Shown: positions 44,656-57,158 of the stretch, piece by piece | Layout: each line of letters starts with the position of its first letter | Position numbering within the stretch: position 1 is the stretch's first letter | From: Fistulifera solaris | Lineage: Eukaryota > Bacillariophyta > Bacillariophyceae > Naviculales > Stauroneidaceae | Direction: 5' to 3' | Assembly: GCA_030295235.1 (NCBI GenBank) | Contig: AP026137.1 | Span: forward strand, 620,001-684,000 | Length of the DNA: 64,000 nucleotides | Notes under the pieces: model-generated | Told to the model about the DNA's origin: nothing | The model's database searches: none | The model's input: the letters and a program-made list of their open reading frames with translations, nothing else | Translations under genes and position numbers: made by a program

Positions 44656-44778
44656 CATTCGTTCCTCCACACGAAAAATGGCGAACCGGTGAAAAATCGG
44701 CCCACGTAGATCATCATTGGTTCAGCGGTGCATTGAAAAGGACACAGCAAGCCAAAAGCGCACCTTTCCCTTACAATC

Positions 44779-47700
44779 ATGGGTCGCAAAAGAAGAACAA
44801 GTCACCGTTGAAGTCGCCTACGGCGGCTACCGCGGCAGCAACACCGGTCGCAGCCGAAGCCGTGGATATCGTAAGTGCGCGCTATCGCTGCCTCATTCGT
44901 TTGACGTGTCGATAGCTGCTGACCCTTTACTTTCAACAGATTACGGGCAAAGCCACGCTAGAGTATTATTTCGATCCTTCTTTGATACTTAAGGAGAATC
45001 AGGGAAGCATTGGTAGACAGCCACTGAAAAATGGAGCGGGTAGTTCTACGAAAACCCCGGATCTTTCATCAAAGTATTTATTCGTTCCTTGCACAATTAT
45101 TAAACCGCTCGACGAAGAAAACAGTCAAAAAGCACCGGAAAGGTCGATGGACAACCTTTCCCTGGTCCGACGCTCGTCAAGACGATTGACGGTGTTTTGC
45201 ACAAAATATCGGATAGCACGAAACTCATTCCAGTGACGGCGCCGGATGATCATGAAGGAGTTCATGATGTCTTGAACCTTCCACAGATTAGCGAAGCGAG
45301 TTTGCTGCATACACTCCGCATCCGATATGCCCGCAATGACATTTACACTTCCGCGGGTCCTATTCTTATTTCGATTAATCCCTACGTGACGGTCAAACAA
45401 AGCGACGGGCAGTCGATCTATTGTGAGGAACGCATGCTCTTATATCGCAATCGAACGGATTATACGACGGGATCCAAGACACCTCATTTGTTTTTAGTAG
45501 CCGATCGAGCCTACAAGGCGCTCATGGACTCGGTGCATTCGAGTAGCGAGATGGACCATTTGGAAGATGAAGATGCGGTCATGATGCTCGAATACCACAA
45601 ACCGCCGGGAACCGTTCGCAACCAGAGCATCATTATCAGTGGAGAGAGTGGTGCTGGAAAGACGGAAGCGACGAAAATTATCATGGCGTATTTGGCGCGG
45701 ATTACGAAACGCGACAGTAAGGCCAGTTTCAATTTAGACGGAACCATGATTGCTACTCTGGAAGATCGTGTGCTGTCGTCGAATCCGTTGTTGGAGACGT
45801 TCGGGAATGCACAAACGTTGCGGAATGACAACTCGTCTCGTTTTGGAAAGTACATTCACATTTACTTCAGTACAGTCACGGGAGCCATTACGGGTGCGTC
45901 CATTTCCAATTACCTTCTGGAGAAAACTCGAATTACTTCGCAAGTAGACGGTGAACGCAACTATCATGTCTTTTATCAACTGCTAGCCAGTGCTGACCAA
46001 GAAATGTTCCATGAATTCGGGTTGCAAGGGGGTTCATCGTCTTTCAATTATCTTGGACATCGCATCACTGATAACGACATTGCGGATCAAGAAGGGTTCA
46101 AACAGACAATGGCTTGCCTTGCGGAGATTGGTGTTAGTGCAGATGACCAAAAGGCTCTTTTTAAGACAGTTGCCGGTGTTCTTCATCTCGGAAACATCAA
46201 ATTTGAAGAGCACGACGATCCGAGCGAAAGTTTCACCGAAAGCATTGGAAAGTGTCGAGTTTCGGACAAGTCACGACCAAGTCTACGCACGGCTTGCGAG
46301 CTACTCGGCCTGAACGAGGCAAAGCTGGAAGATGCTATTTTGACGAAAGTGATTGTGATCAATGGAAAGTCTATCAAAAAGGCCCAAACTGTTCCAATGG
46401 CCGAGGATAAACGCGACGCGCTTGCCAAAATGACGTACTCTTGCCTCTTTTTGTGGCTCGTTCATCACATCAATTTGTCGCTGAATCAAGCGTCTGAACA
46501 GACTAAGTCACTACAGAAAGATCAGATTGGTTGTATTGGTGTCTTGGATATTTATGGCTTCGAGACCTTTGACGTTAACGGCTATGAGCAGTTACTCATC
46601 AACTATTGCAATGAAAAACTTCAAAGCCACTTTAATCGCCATCTGTTCGAGGTTGAGCAGAAGCTTTATTCTGACGAAGGTGTCGATTGGTCCTACATTA
46701 CGTTCAATGATAATAGTCCCTGTCTTGAACTAATCGAAGGTGGAAATGGAATCGTTGGGATTTTGAATACTCTTGACGACGCTTGGGGTGGAATGGGAAC
46801 AGCGGCTGAAAAAGATTCCAAGTTTGCCGCTCATCTCCACAGACTCTTCGGCAAGAGCTCTGAACTTGACACAAGCAAGGAAGGCGATAGCCGTCGAAGT
46901 CACTACAAACATTTCATCACCCCGAAGATTGGACTGGATAAGAATTTCATCATCAAGCACTATGCCGGAGAAGTAAGTCCGGGGAGCCTTTTACTCTTTG
47001 CCTTTCCGCATTGATTGTTTGACTCACGTGCTTCGGTTGCCAGGTTTGTTATAATGTTGATGGCTTTGTTGAGAAGAATATGGAGACACTGAGCAAGGAA
47101 CTCAAGGATCTAGGAGATAGCTCATCGAGCCCATTTTTAAAAGCGGTGTACTCTGCTGCTGGTGTTGAAGTGCAATGCTCGACGGCGCAGCGTTCTTCGA
47201 TTCGCGGATCCAGTGTAAGCTGGCAGTTTCGAACGTCTCTTCAGACACTCGTATCAGACCTTGAAAGAACACAGCCTCACTATATACGGTGTATTAAGCC
47301 AAACAATTCTAAGTTGCCTGGAGCTTTTGCATCTGCTGACATTCTGAAGCAATTGAGATATTCAGGAATGATGGAAGCAATTCGAATTCGTCGAGAAGGT
47401 TACGCTCTCAGGGAAGAACATGAAACCTTTTACAAGAGATTCAGTCTTCTCCTCGGATACGACAAAATCAGAAAGGGTGAAGGGGGGATAGTCGAGCTTG
47501 TCAGAGTGTTATCCAGTCTTCTCTGCGTTACAGATGCAGACTGGCAAATCGGTCACTCGAAGATATTTGTGCGAAGAGTCCTCGCTGACAAGTTAGAGCG
47601 GCTTGCGAAGTTGAGGGTCCATGTAGCGAGCAGGATCTTAGGGCGGTTCGGCAGACGAGTGGCAAAACGCCGCACTTCTCAACGAATCGCTACCTGGATC

Positions 47701-50700
47701 CAATTTCGACTTCATATGCGAGCTTATTATCGCTCTCATAAAGGAGCCAAAGTGGTATCGGCCACGTTAAGAATGTGGAAGCAACGGAAATCGTTTTTGC
47801 TGATGAGAAGAAGCGCAGTTTTAATTCAGGCTCACCAGCGGCGTCGGCATGCATCCGTGATTGCACAAAGGATCCGTGACCCTTTCTTTGACCTGAGTTT
47901 AGCCGAGTGTCGGTCCCTCTTACAGCAGAAGGAAGCCACCTTAGAAGCGGCTGTGTCCAGTAACGACTTTCAGTTAGCTGCCACTATTGAGTCGGAAATG
48001 TAAGTGCTCTGAGAAACGATCAGTACTCGCTTAGTACCTCTCTAATGTATCTTTTATCTTTTCCGATCAAAAAAGTGTCGAAGTTAGAAAAGCCATTTCA
48101 GACAAGCGTCCGCTTACTCGAGCAGTACTGGAAGAACGAATAGCTAGTGTTGAAAAGCGAATTAGCGAGGCCATCGAACGCAAGGCATACGGGGACTGCG
48201 CTCCATTGCAGTCCCAATTAGACGAATTAATTTCAAAACGGTTGGATTTGCCGACAATGAATGAGCTAGAGGATGAAGTTCAAAAAGCAGATAGAGGCTT
48301 GTCGGAGGCCGTTAAAGGAGAGATTTTGCTGGTGCGGCTGACTACCAGCAACGACTTGACAAGGCAAAGCAACGGCTGCAAAATGTGGTACAAAATATGG
48401 ATCCAGACGAGGTCGTTGAAAATAACAATCCGAAGAGCGGAACACATGATTTGAATTCATTTGAAGGTCGCTTCCAGCTGGATGAAGCTATTCAACGCCT
48501 AGTTGAGCAACAGAGAACGAAAGTGAAAGATAAGGACTTTCAGGGCGCGTCTTTGCTGCAAAGTGAAGTCGACCAACTTGAGAATATGAAGCAATTTTTT
48601 CCATCAATCGACGAACTGGAGCGTGAAATCAAAGGGTTGAAGATCATGTTGGAAGACGCGGTGAAAATGAAAAATTTCGAGTCAGCTGGGAAACTTGATC
48701 TTGACATCAAAGAAAAAGAAAAAGAAGCTGGAAAGGGAACTGACGAACAGACCTGACATGAATAGGTTGACCGCTACCTTATCGGATGGGACGACGCTGG
48801 CATTTGAAAGTCGCGCCAAACTCGAAAAAGAAATTCAGGCGAAGTCATCTTTGCAGTCGGAATGCGTGCTAGCAAAAGACTTCGAGAAAGCAAAAAGCTA
48901 CCAAGCTGATATGGATAAACTTACCGCCCTTCGTACTTTTCTGCCCAATAAAGGCGAACTTGTCAAACAGATTTGTGAAACCAAAGCGGAAATCGAAAGT
49001 GCCATAAAGACGAAGGATTTTTCAAAAGCGGATAAACTGGGTCGAAAGCTTGAAGCACTTGAGAAGAAAAGCGTCGAGGAGGAATCGCATGAGGTTACTA
49101 TCAAGGACGTTCCACTTACTGCTAAAGCAGTCTTATCAAGAAAAGGTTCTTCAACGTTAAACGGGGTTGCAAGACTTCGATCAAGTGAGGTTTCTGTACG
49201 GTCAGCTAATGCAAAAAATAATTCAGCTCAAAGTGCTAGCATTACACCATCTGCGGCCGCCACTCCTGGCAATCTCGGACGCCCTTCCACCATTCCGTCC
49301 ACTAGCTACAAATCCGTCGCGAAGCTGCGCCCCGCTGTGCCCCTAACAGGAGAATTAGATGAGTCCGTATTGGCAATCATCAAGAATATAGCAGCAAAGC
49401 GTGCGAACTCTGCTGTCATTATTGATAGCCAAGGAGGTCTCGCAGGAATCATTACCGATACCGACATCACTCGTCGAGTTGTAGCGAAGGACGTAGACCC
49501 CGCCACAACGAGCGTTGCCAAAGTAATGACGCCCAATCCCACGTGCGTCTCTCTAAGCGACTCAGCGTTAGATGCACTTTCGACCATGGTCGAGAATCGT
49601 TTCCGTCACCTTCCCGTCATCGACAGCGAGGGTTCCGTGGTCGGTCTCTTGGATATTGCCAAGTGTTTGAACGAGGCCATTTCAAAGCTCGAAAAGATCC
49701 AAGAGAAGAATAGTAAGAGCACACAGGATGTCGTTAGCCAGGTGGTCAGCCAACAAGGAGCCGGCGGTGCCCAGGCAGCTGCGTTGCAAGCGCTACTTGG
49801 GACTTTGATGAGTCAAGCATTTGGGACGCAATCGGCACCTACTCTTCGCAGCGTATTAGCAGGAAAGCCTTGTACGATTGTGAATCCTGATACTTCTTTG
49901 TATGATGCGGGCAGGTTGATGGCGGAGAACCGCAAGGCAGCATTGGTGGTTGATGAAGCGAGCGGAGAGTTAGTTGGGATCTTTGGTTTCAAAGATATGA
50001 TGAATCGGGCAATTGCAAAGAGTTACCGTTGGCTACGACACCAATATCCGAAGTAATGACTCCAAGTCCAGAATTCATGTCACCGGAGAATACTGTTCTC
50101 GAAGCACTTCAGACAATGCACGACAACCACATTTTGACGCTCCCTGTTTGTGAAGCCAGCGGTCAGGTGGTCGGGCTTGTGGACGTGATGGATGTCGTTT
50201 ACGGTTGTGGAGGCGCAGATGGATGGCGGTCTATTTTTAGCAGCACCATGGACTCCCAAGATGATGTTTCCGATGTAACTTCAGTCCGCAGCAGACCTGA
50301 GTCTCAACAAATAGCAACTGAGCGCCCCATGGCAAGTTTACATGAGTCCTCTGGCGAGCATCCCGTTTCGATGCTTCGTCCAATGAAGCCTCTTCTCTCG
50401 ACAGACCATGATTCTGTCCTAAATGTAGCTCAGTTTCTAACTGCAAAGAGAGGCGTTGCGGCCCTCATTACCAATTCAACTGGGGGGTTGGCGGGGATTG
50501 TCACTGACACGGACATTACTCGGCGTGTTGTCGCTATGGGTTTGTCCCCTGCCACAACCGAGGTCTCAAATGTTATGACCAAAAATCCGGCATGCGTAGC
50601 AACGACGGATTCGGCAATGGACGCATTGACTATCATGGTCGAAAACCACTTTCGTCATCTTCCGGTTGTCGACAGCGACCGTTCGATAATTGGCGTGATT

Positions 50701-52932
50701 GATATTGCCAAATGTTTAAGCGGCGCAATATCTTCATTAGAAAAAGCCCAAGCAAAAAGTGACAACAAGGCAAGGGAAACGATCAGTCACATTATGACTC
50801 AGAATGGTGTCGATGGTACTCAATCCGCCGCAGTGCAAGCCCTCTTAGGATCTCTTGTTTCTCAAGCCTTTGGCAACAAAGCGTTACCCACACTCCGTAG
50901 TATCTTGACCGGGAAGCCAAGGACGGTAGTTGGCCCTAGAACATCCATTTTCGAAGCTGCAAGAGCTATGGCCGAGAATCGAAAAGCCGCACTGGTTGTT
51001 GATGAAACGACGCAGTCCCTTGTGGGAATTTTCGGATTTAAAGACATGATGACTAGAGTAGTGGCAAAAGAACTGGATCTTGAAACGAATTCTGTTTCTT
51101 CTGTCATGACCCCAAACCCCGAGACAGTTTTACCTGATGTCTCTGTCCTTGAAGCTCTCCAAATGATGCACGACCACCACTTTCTCAATCTCCCCGTCTG
51201 TGATGCTGATGGTACCGTGGTTGGTCTCGTGGATGTAATGGATGTAATTCATGGCTGTGGAGGCGCAGATGGATGGAGATCTATTTTTAGCAGCGCCATG
51301 CACCTTAGAGGCGACGATGATGATGACCGGTCGGTTGCATCCTCCTCTGTCCACAGCATGGGGCGCTCAGTGAAGTCGAAACTTTTACCAGTAGCGAAGA
51401 AGCACGTATCCGATACGACGGTTGAGAAATTGAGACCATCGAAACCTATTCTGACCGACGATTCAAGCACAATCTTAGCCGTTACCCAAATTATCAAAAG
51501 CAAACGAGGGTCGGCTTCTATCATTATCACACCAGCAGGCGAGTTGACAGGAATCATCACCGATACCGACATCACTCGTCGAGTTGTAGCGAAGGACGTA
51601 GACGCCGCCACAACGAGCGTTGCCAAAGTAATGACGCCCAATCCCACGTGCGTCTCTCTTAGCGACTCAGCGTTAGATGCACTTTCGACCATGGTCGAGA
51701 ATCGTTTCCGTCACCTTCCCGTCATCGACAGCGAGGGTTCCGTGGTCGGTCTCTTGGATATTGCCAAGTGTTTGAACGAGGCCATTTCAAAGCTCGAAAA
51801 GATCCAAGAGAAGAATAGTAAGAGCACACAGGATGTCGTTAGCCAGGTGGTCAGCCAACAAGGAGCCGGCGGTGCCCAGGCAGCTGCGTTGCAAGCGCTA
51901 CTTGGGACTTTGATGAGTCAAGCATTTGGGACGCAATCGGCACCTACTCTTCGCAGCGTATTAGCAGGAAAGCCTTGTACGATTGTGAATCCTGATACTT
52001 CTTTGTATGATGCGGGCAGGTTGATGGCGGAGAATCGCAAGGCAGCTTTGGTGGTTGATGAAGCGAGCGGAGAGTTAGTTGGGATCTTTGGTTTCAAAGA
52101 CATGATGAATCGGGCAATTGCAAAAGAGTTACCGTTGGCTACGACACCAATATCCGAAGTAATGACTCCAAGTCCAGAATTCATGTCACCGGAGAATACT
52201 GTTCTCGAAGCACTTCAGACAATGCACGACAACCACATTTTGACGCTCCCTGTTTGTGAAGCCAGCGGTCAGGTGGTCGGGCTTGTGGACGTGATGGATG
52301 TTATTTACGGCTGTGGCGGTGCAGATGGATGGAGATCCATTTTCTCGAAAGCTATGGAAATTGACGAATCGACAGCATTGTCCGTAGAGGGATCCAATCT
52401 GGCACCAAGTAGTCGAATGTTTGAGTCGATTTCACGCCCCATGGCGGCGAAGGTCAAGCTTCCTGGAAATATCCCATCAACATTGGAATTCGTTGACAAC
52501 GATGTGAGTAGCGCGATGGACGATAGAGGAATGTCGAGAGTTTTTGGTCCAGAAGATGGGAGCGAATGCGGCGACTTGAAGGGTACTTTCAAGATTACAG
52601 ACTCAAAAGGACGTACACATCGAATCCGTTGCGAGCTCAAGCGTGGTGCTCTGGCCACAGCCATTTCGGAGAAGGCGGAGATAGAGCTCGACGGCTTCCA
52701 GGTTCAATATACTGATGAAGAAGGAGATTCGGTGGTTATTACCAGTGACGAAGATGTAGGGGAAGCATGGGCGGCCGCTCAAAAGGCTGGCAACAAAGTT
52801 GTTAAGCTTGATATGGTCTTCTTGACGAAGAAAGCCAACGGTCCCGATAGTCTGCTTTTGGCAGCCGGTGCTGTCTCGCTAGTCGCAATCTGTGCTTCTG
52901 CGTTTTTTGTTCTTAATCGCGGTAAAAAATAA
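44779..52932 (+). CDS. Giant myosin with UVR-like repeats, 12 CBS motifs, PB1 and C-terminal membrane anchor (class XXIX type)
   Basis: About 2,650 residues. Introns: 44871-44939, 46973-47043, 48000-48075. Motor: P-loop GESGAGKTE, switch I NDNSSRFGKYIH, switch II DIYGFETFDVNGYEQLL, actin region ERTQPHYIRCIKPN; then basic IQ-like segments (47590-47860). Next come about six 50-residue helical units of the form A(V/I)xxxDF..A (47910-49070), three blocks of four CBS motifs (49350-52340), a PB1 domain with YTDEEGDSVVITSDEDV (52560-52830) and a tail anchor (52850-52920). Frame breaks: 45127-45131, 48314-48316, 48719-48723 and 50017-50019; at the last, the sister block has four A where this has three. 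The start at 44779 needs one more G; the alternative ATG is 44538. The architecture matches stramenopile class XXIX myosins. CBS pairs may sense adenylates; the cargo membrane is unknown. Confidence 0.85.
49443..50193 (+). repeat. CBS block copy A, near-identical to 51548-52299
   Basis: About 750 bp aligned at a constant offset of 2105 (2106 after 50019) with roughly seven substitutions and one missing A. The intervening block (about 50380-51300) is far more diverged. Points to recent duplication or gene conversion. Confidence 0.9.
51548..52299 (+). repeat. CBS block copy A', near-identical to 49443-50193
   Basis: Partner of the preceding repeat. It keeps the reading frame through GCAAAAGAG (52120-52128), where copy A is one A short. 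Confidence 0.9.
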
Positions 52933-53427
52933 GTTTCGTCAATTGAATGATGCTTATGTAAAACCAATGTTTTGCGCTCTATCTTCGGCAATAAATCAAG
53001 TCAGATAGATTGGAGTTGAAGCCTGGTTGGAGCTCTTTAAAGACTAAAGAGAGCTGCACTGCAAACCTTAGTCCGTAGTCCGTACTGGACTGTATGATGT
53101 AATTGTAGTATAGTCCGGTACGGACTGTAGTCCGGTCCGGTCCCGACTTGATAGTCGTCCGTGTTGCGAGTCCGGTGTAGACTCTCTACATTGCATCCTA
53201 TAGTCATTCCCCAAGGTTATTGTGGGTCATTTTTCGAGTGGAACCAGTCAACATGCGTGGTTTCCGAAGTCCGAAACACACAACAACGATAAAAATACGT
53301 AGTAGCCTTTCTTGGGAAAAGTAACTGTCTTTTCGAGCCGCCCATTATTCGTAAGCTTTCATTACATCTGGGCGAAGCTTCAAATTCGTTTTCGTTTTGT
53401 TGAATCTCATTTTATTCTTGAAAGAAA
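52933..53427. other. Intergenic with CGGACT/AGTCCG inverted repeats
   Basis: 53070-53180 is crowded with AGTCCG and CGGACT words, including the perfect inverted repeat AGTCCG-GTA-CGGACT at 53112-53126. No gene is seen; the minus-strand frame at 53345-53743 overlaps the TPR gene and is a shadow. Confidence 0.4.
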
Positions 53428-54159
53428 ATGGACACTGCGACTGCCAAGGCACTACTTCAATCCGATGATGTTGCGAAGCTGCGAAAGGAAGCCATTTCTT
53501 TGCAAAATTACAACACCGACAGCAGTGATGAAGAGGAACAAATACTGAAGCTGCAACTACTGCTCTGGAATAGAATATTGCAACTTTCTGCAAGCGCTCC
53601 CGACGCGGAAAAAGCCGAAATATATGTATCGTCGGGCAACGTATGGATGCGTATGGGGGACAATGAGCGAGCATCGGGACAATTACAAAAGGCACTAGCG
53701 TTACAAAAGTCGGTGGGAGACTGTATCGCCATTGTAAAAACATTGCAATTGTTGGGGCAAGCCGCAGTCAACTCGAGTGATTACGGGGCTGCTACGGAAT
53801 ACCATCAAAAAGCCATTGCCGAGCTCGTAAATAACAACGAGCAACAATCGGAGTTGGCGTTAGCGTACAGCCAACTCGCTTCGGTTTTTGAGGTTCAATC
53901 CGAATTTGCTACAGCCTTACAATGGATTGATAAGGCGACGGATATATACGATAAAATTGGCAGTGACAAAGAGGATGAGATTGTTGCAGTTGTCGAGGCA
54001 CAAAGGGGAACCTTACAAGAGAAGTTGGGGGAGTACGAGCAAGCGGTGGTATCTTTGAGCAAGGCACATAATGCTCTTTTGAAAACGCGGGGAGAAGACC
54101 ATCCACGAACGCAAGAAATTTCATTTCTGCTCGAAATGGCTCGAAGTTTGGTTGACTGA
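53428..54159 (+). CDS. Tetratricopeptide-repeat protein
   Basis: A single exon of 243 residues starting at an ATG. From about residue 60 onward there are four to five TPR units: AEIYVSSGNVWMRMGDNERA, KTLQLLGQAAVNSSDYGAAT, LAYSQLASVFEVQSEFATAL, EAQRGTLQEKLGEYEQAV, each followed by the second helix. The spacing suits a kinesin-light-chain-like set of 42-residue repeats. No targeting signal or catalytic domain. It probably works as an adaptor. The gene is intact. Confidence 0.8.
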   Translation: MDTATAKALLQSDDVAKLRKEAISLQNYNTDSSDEEEQILKLQLLLWNRILQLSASAPDAEKAEIYVSSGNVWMRMGDNERASGQLQKALALQKSVGDCIAIVKTLQLLGQAAVNSSDYGAATEYHQKAIAELVNNNEQQSELALAYSQLASVFEVQSEFATALQWIDKATDIYDKIGSDKEDEIVAVVEAQRGTLQEKLGEYEQAVVSLSKAHNALLKTRGEDHPRTQEISFLLEMARSLVD

Positions 54160-54463
54160 TACCTTACAAAACGTTTTTGAAGCATTTAATCTAAATTACA
54201 AGACTCTTCATTTTGTACGTGCATTACTCGAGGGGCTAGAATTGCGTTATACACTGCTAAATCTAAGAAAAGTATAATCATCAAGAGCGTCGATACTATC
54301 AGAAACGATTAATTAAAGAAAAAAAACAACACCGAATGCGTGCAGCCAAAACTTTTCCCATCATCAAACGTGGATAAGATGAAAAGGTATAACATTCGTA
54401 TCAGTAAATCATAATTACACGAAATAAATTGATGCTGCTTTTGTATTTTTTATGTAGTAAAAG
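54160..54463. other. Short AT-rich intergenic between convergent genes
   Basis: 3' flanks of the TPR gene and of the riboflavin gene. Nothing is recognised. Confidence 0.35.
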
Positions 54464-56323
54464 TTATTGATTCGTATCTTTACGATACTGCAGTAAGTCG
54501 GCAATGCTCGTCAAAATATATCCATGCTTTCGGCAAAATCGTCTCATTTCGGGAAGTCGCATCATCTCCACGGGATTGTCTTCGGAAACAATTTCACACA
54601 AGACACCAGCCGGTGCGCACCCTGCCAACCGTGACAAATCGACGGCAGCTTCAGTATGACCTTGTCGGGCCAAGACCCCACCTTGAACCGCCTGTAACGG
54701 AAAGATGTGTCCCGGGCGCTGCAAATCAGACGCTTGCGTCGAAGCTGCCGCCAACAATTGCACCGTTTTCGATCTGTCCGTGGCACTGATTCCCGTCGTG
54801 ATACCGTGTTCTTTTGTAGCGTCTACACTAACCCCAAAAGCAGTGCCTTTCGGATCTTCATTGTTTTTAACCATGGCATCAATTTGCAACTGTTCCATGC
54901 GATCTTTTCCAAAGCGACACAGATGACTCCACTGCTGTACTTTACAATTTGTGCCATATCACGAGGACTGCACTTGTCAGCCGCCATAATGAAGTCACCT
55001 TCATTTTCGCGATCCATATCATCCACAACCACCACCATTTCTCCACGAGCCATGGCAGCAATCGCCTTTTCGACCGATTCACGCCCAAAACAATAACCAT
55101 CTTCCTGTGACGCCACAACACCCTCAAGACCGTTTTCGTCGTCTTCGTCGTCTACCCCAACAGCTTCAGCAATGGCTTTCGCTTTTTCCTCTTCAACTAA
55201 TAATGAAACCTGAATTGCATTGGCGGTCAAGTCCGTTCCATTGGTAATGTATTCATCCGTCACATACAGCGGCAAGTTACTATTCCGCGAAAGCACATCA
55301 CTTTCATCAGTCCCCACCAAAGCCGCCAAATTGGCATGATGCATTCGATGGAACTTGGATTCCAAGTACTTTTGATTGTGAACGTTGGTTTTGGGAACGA
55401 CCATGGGGACCGTTCCACGCACGTCGACACCGGCCTGTTTCAACAATTCCACTTTCCGAGGATTGTTGGTCATGAGTTCAATCGACTGGATCCCCAAATC
55501 TTCCAAAATCGACGGCACGACACTATATTCTCGCAAATCTTCGGGGAATCCCAAATGCAAATTCGCGTCGACCGTATCCATTCCGTGATCTTGCAACTGA
55601 TACGCCGCCACCTTGTTTGCGAGACCGATTCCACGGCCTTCTTGTTGCAAGTAAATGATAAGACCTCCTTCTTTCTGTATTTTTAATAGAGCCATGTGGA
55701 GCTGTTCTTTGCAATCGCAACTGAAATCAATGTGAAGAACAAAACACGTTAAATGACCGTCAACTAGACTTGCCTACGAATGCTACTATCACGACACGTA
55801 CCGTTGACTGCGAAAGACTTCACTCGTTACACACTGATCATGAATGCGCACTTGTACCGGCTGAGTACTGTGAAAGGGTGGCATTTTCGGATTGTAAATG
55901 ACACAAGGTTCATGATTGAGTCGATTGGTCGGTTGCGGAATCCGATAGGCCCGCAATTGAAATTGTCCAATGTCGGTCGGTAATTTCGTTTCGGCGACAT
56001 ATTCGACCGGAGTGGCTTTCGTCAATGCCGTCGCTTTGCCATTTCGTGGCGTGTAAAAGCCATTCTTGTGGCTGCTGCTGCTGCTGTTGTTACTCTCGCC
56101 TTGCAATTGACATTTGGTGTCTTTTTTTAGGAATCGTCGTCGAACCTCCGCGCATGCGTCTCTGTGAATGCAATTTTCCCACCAAAAAGGGTGTACTGTG
56201 CGAAGAAGAGGCGAACGCATCGGAGCAACGACACAATATAAGCGTCATGACAATGAGCATCGATGATCTCATGAGGATCATATTATTCTGACGGCGTCGC
56301 TGTTGTCGTTGCAGCAGTGTCAT
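54464..56323 (-). CDS. Plastid GTP cyclohydrolase II - DHBP synthase fusion (riboflavin synthesis)
   Basis: Exons 56323-55802 and 55720-54464 (81-nt intron, GTACGT...ATTTCAG), about 592 residues. The leader MILMRSSMLIVMTLILCRCS is followed by DAFASSS, a plastid signal. GCHII comes first: VRIHDQCVTSEVF, CDC across the intron (zinc), YLQQEGRGIGL, MTNNPRKVELL. DHBP synthase follows: VVVVDDMDRENEGDFIMAA, PGHIFPL, ARQGHTEAAVDL. Most bacterial and plant fusions have DHBP synthase first, so the order is reversed here. The two activities feed GTP and ribulose-5-phosphate into riboflavin. Frame breaks: T7 run 56122-56128 (one too many) and T4 run 54905-54908 (one too few); both domains are complete once these are set right. 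Confidence 0.9.
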
Positions 56324-57158
56324 GATTGTGTGTGTATTTGTATGTTTGTAGGGAAAGAATCGAGTTGTGCGGTTGTTAATGTGAGTAGCCAATAAAGGGA
56401 AGGCAGAGACGGCGTTTGTGACGTTGCTGCCGATGGCCGATGAGATGATGGGTCCGGTCTTGTTCGTTGAAGTTGAGGGCGACGGAGGGAAAATACGATG
56501 ATGAAACTCTCGAGCGCGAATGGCCTTTCACTTGTAAGCCGCTATTCTTGAATCACGATACGATGCTTTGAGTTGAATATCAATTGTGTAAGCGCGTCGA
56601 TCGTGTGCAGGTCACACTTTCAACACAAGAGAAACCAGCAAACCGTTCACGAGGCTCTTTGTTCTTTGCTTTTGTTCGTTTGGTTGCGCGTGGAAGGAGC
56701 GAGCGGAGCCTCTCTCCTCGTCATCATCGGAGGACGCGAAGAAGTTGCGGTGAAGTGAAAAGAGTACACGTTCGACGAGGTTCGTTTTGATAAATCAATG
56801 AATGGCCTACAGAAACGCCACCTGCGACGACGTGCGTATGAGTGTACCTGGTATGAGTAGAAAAGTCCACGTAGGTTTACGTGACGAGTGATCGGATGAG
56901 GGTCAGACGGAAATCACGGGACTGCATACATTCCGTGACTGGAAATAGGAAGCAAACAAACGAGACTACTTTCAAGCAAGAGGTAAAATTAACTATATAC
57001 CTTAGATGTACACAAGCGGCTTCGATGTATTTTTGCAACTAGGAGATCGGATTCACGGAGTTACAATAAATAATGCTCTCATCACTGCTCACTGCTCACT
57101 TTTTCCGAATAAACATACACCTCTGTTCGTTTTTGCAATGAAAGGAGACTTGGTACTT
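56324..57158. other. Intergenic
   Basis: About 0.8 kb upstream of the riboflavin gene and downstream of the Cys-rich gene. Short plus-strand frames at 56573-56790 lack support. ACGTGGACTTTTCT-like motifs only. Confidence 0.35.

Larger units (their letters stand above)
43491..44778. other. Divergent intergenic region with three box elements
   Basis: Between ligA (minus) and the giant myosin (plus). Three diverged boxes occur, one of them inverted, listed separately. The open frame from 44538 overlaps a box copy and is probably not coding before 44779. Confidence 0.4.

Noticed and set aside
44538-44778. Upstream extension of the myosin from the ATG at 44538
   Set aside because: The frame is open, but it runs through a degenerate copy of the intergenic box repeat, and a better start context lies at 44779.
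48700-48730. Programmed ribosomal frameshift site (A-rich slippery run) in the myosin tail
   Set aside because: Similar breaks occur in many unrelated genes at many different runs, and the internal sister copy shows a simple missing base at 50017. Error is the simpler explanation.
56573-56790. Two overlapping plus-strand ORFs
   Set aside because: Short, basic, without domain or codon signal.
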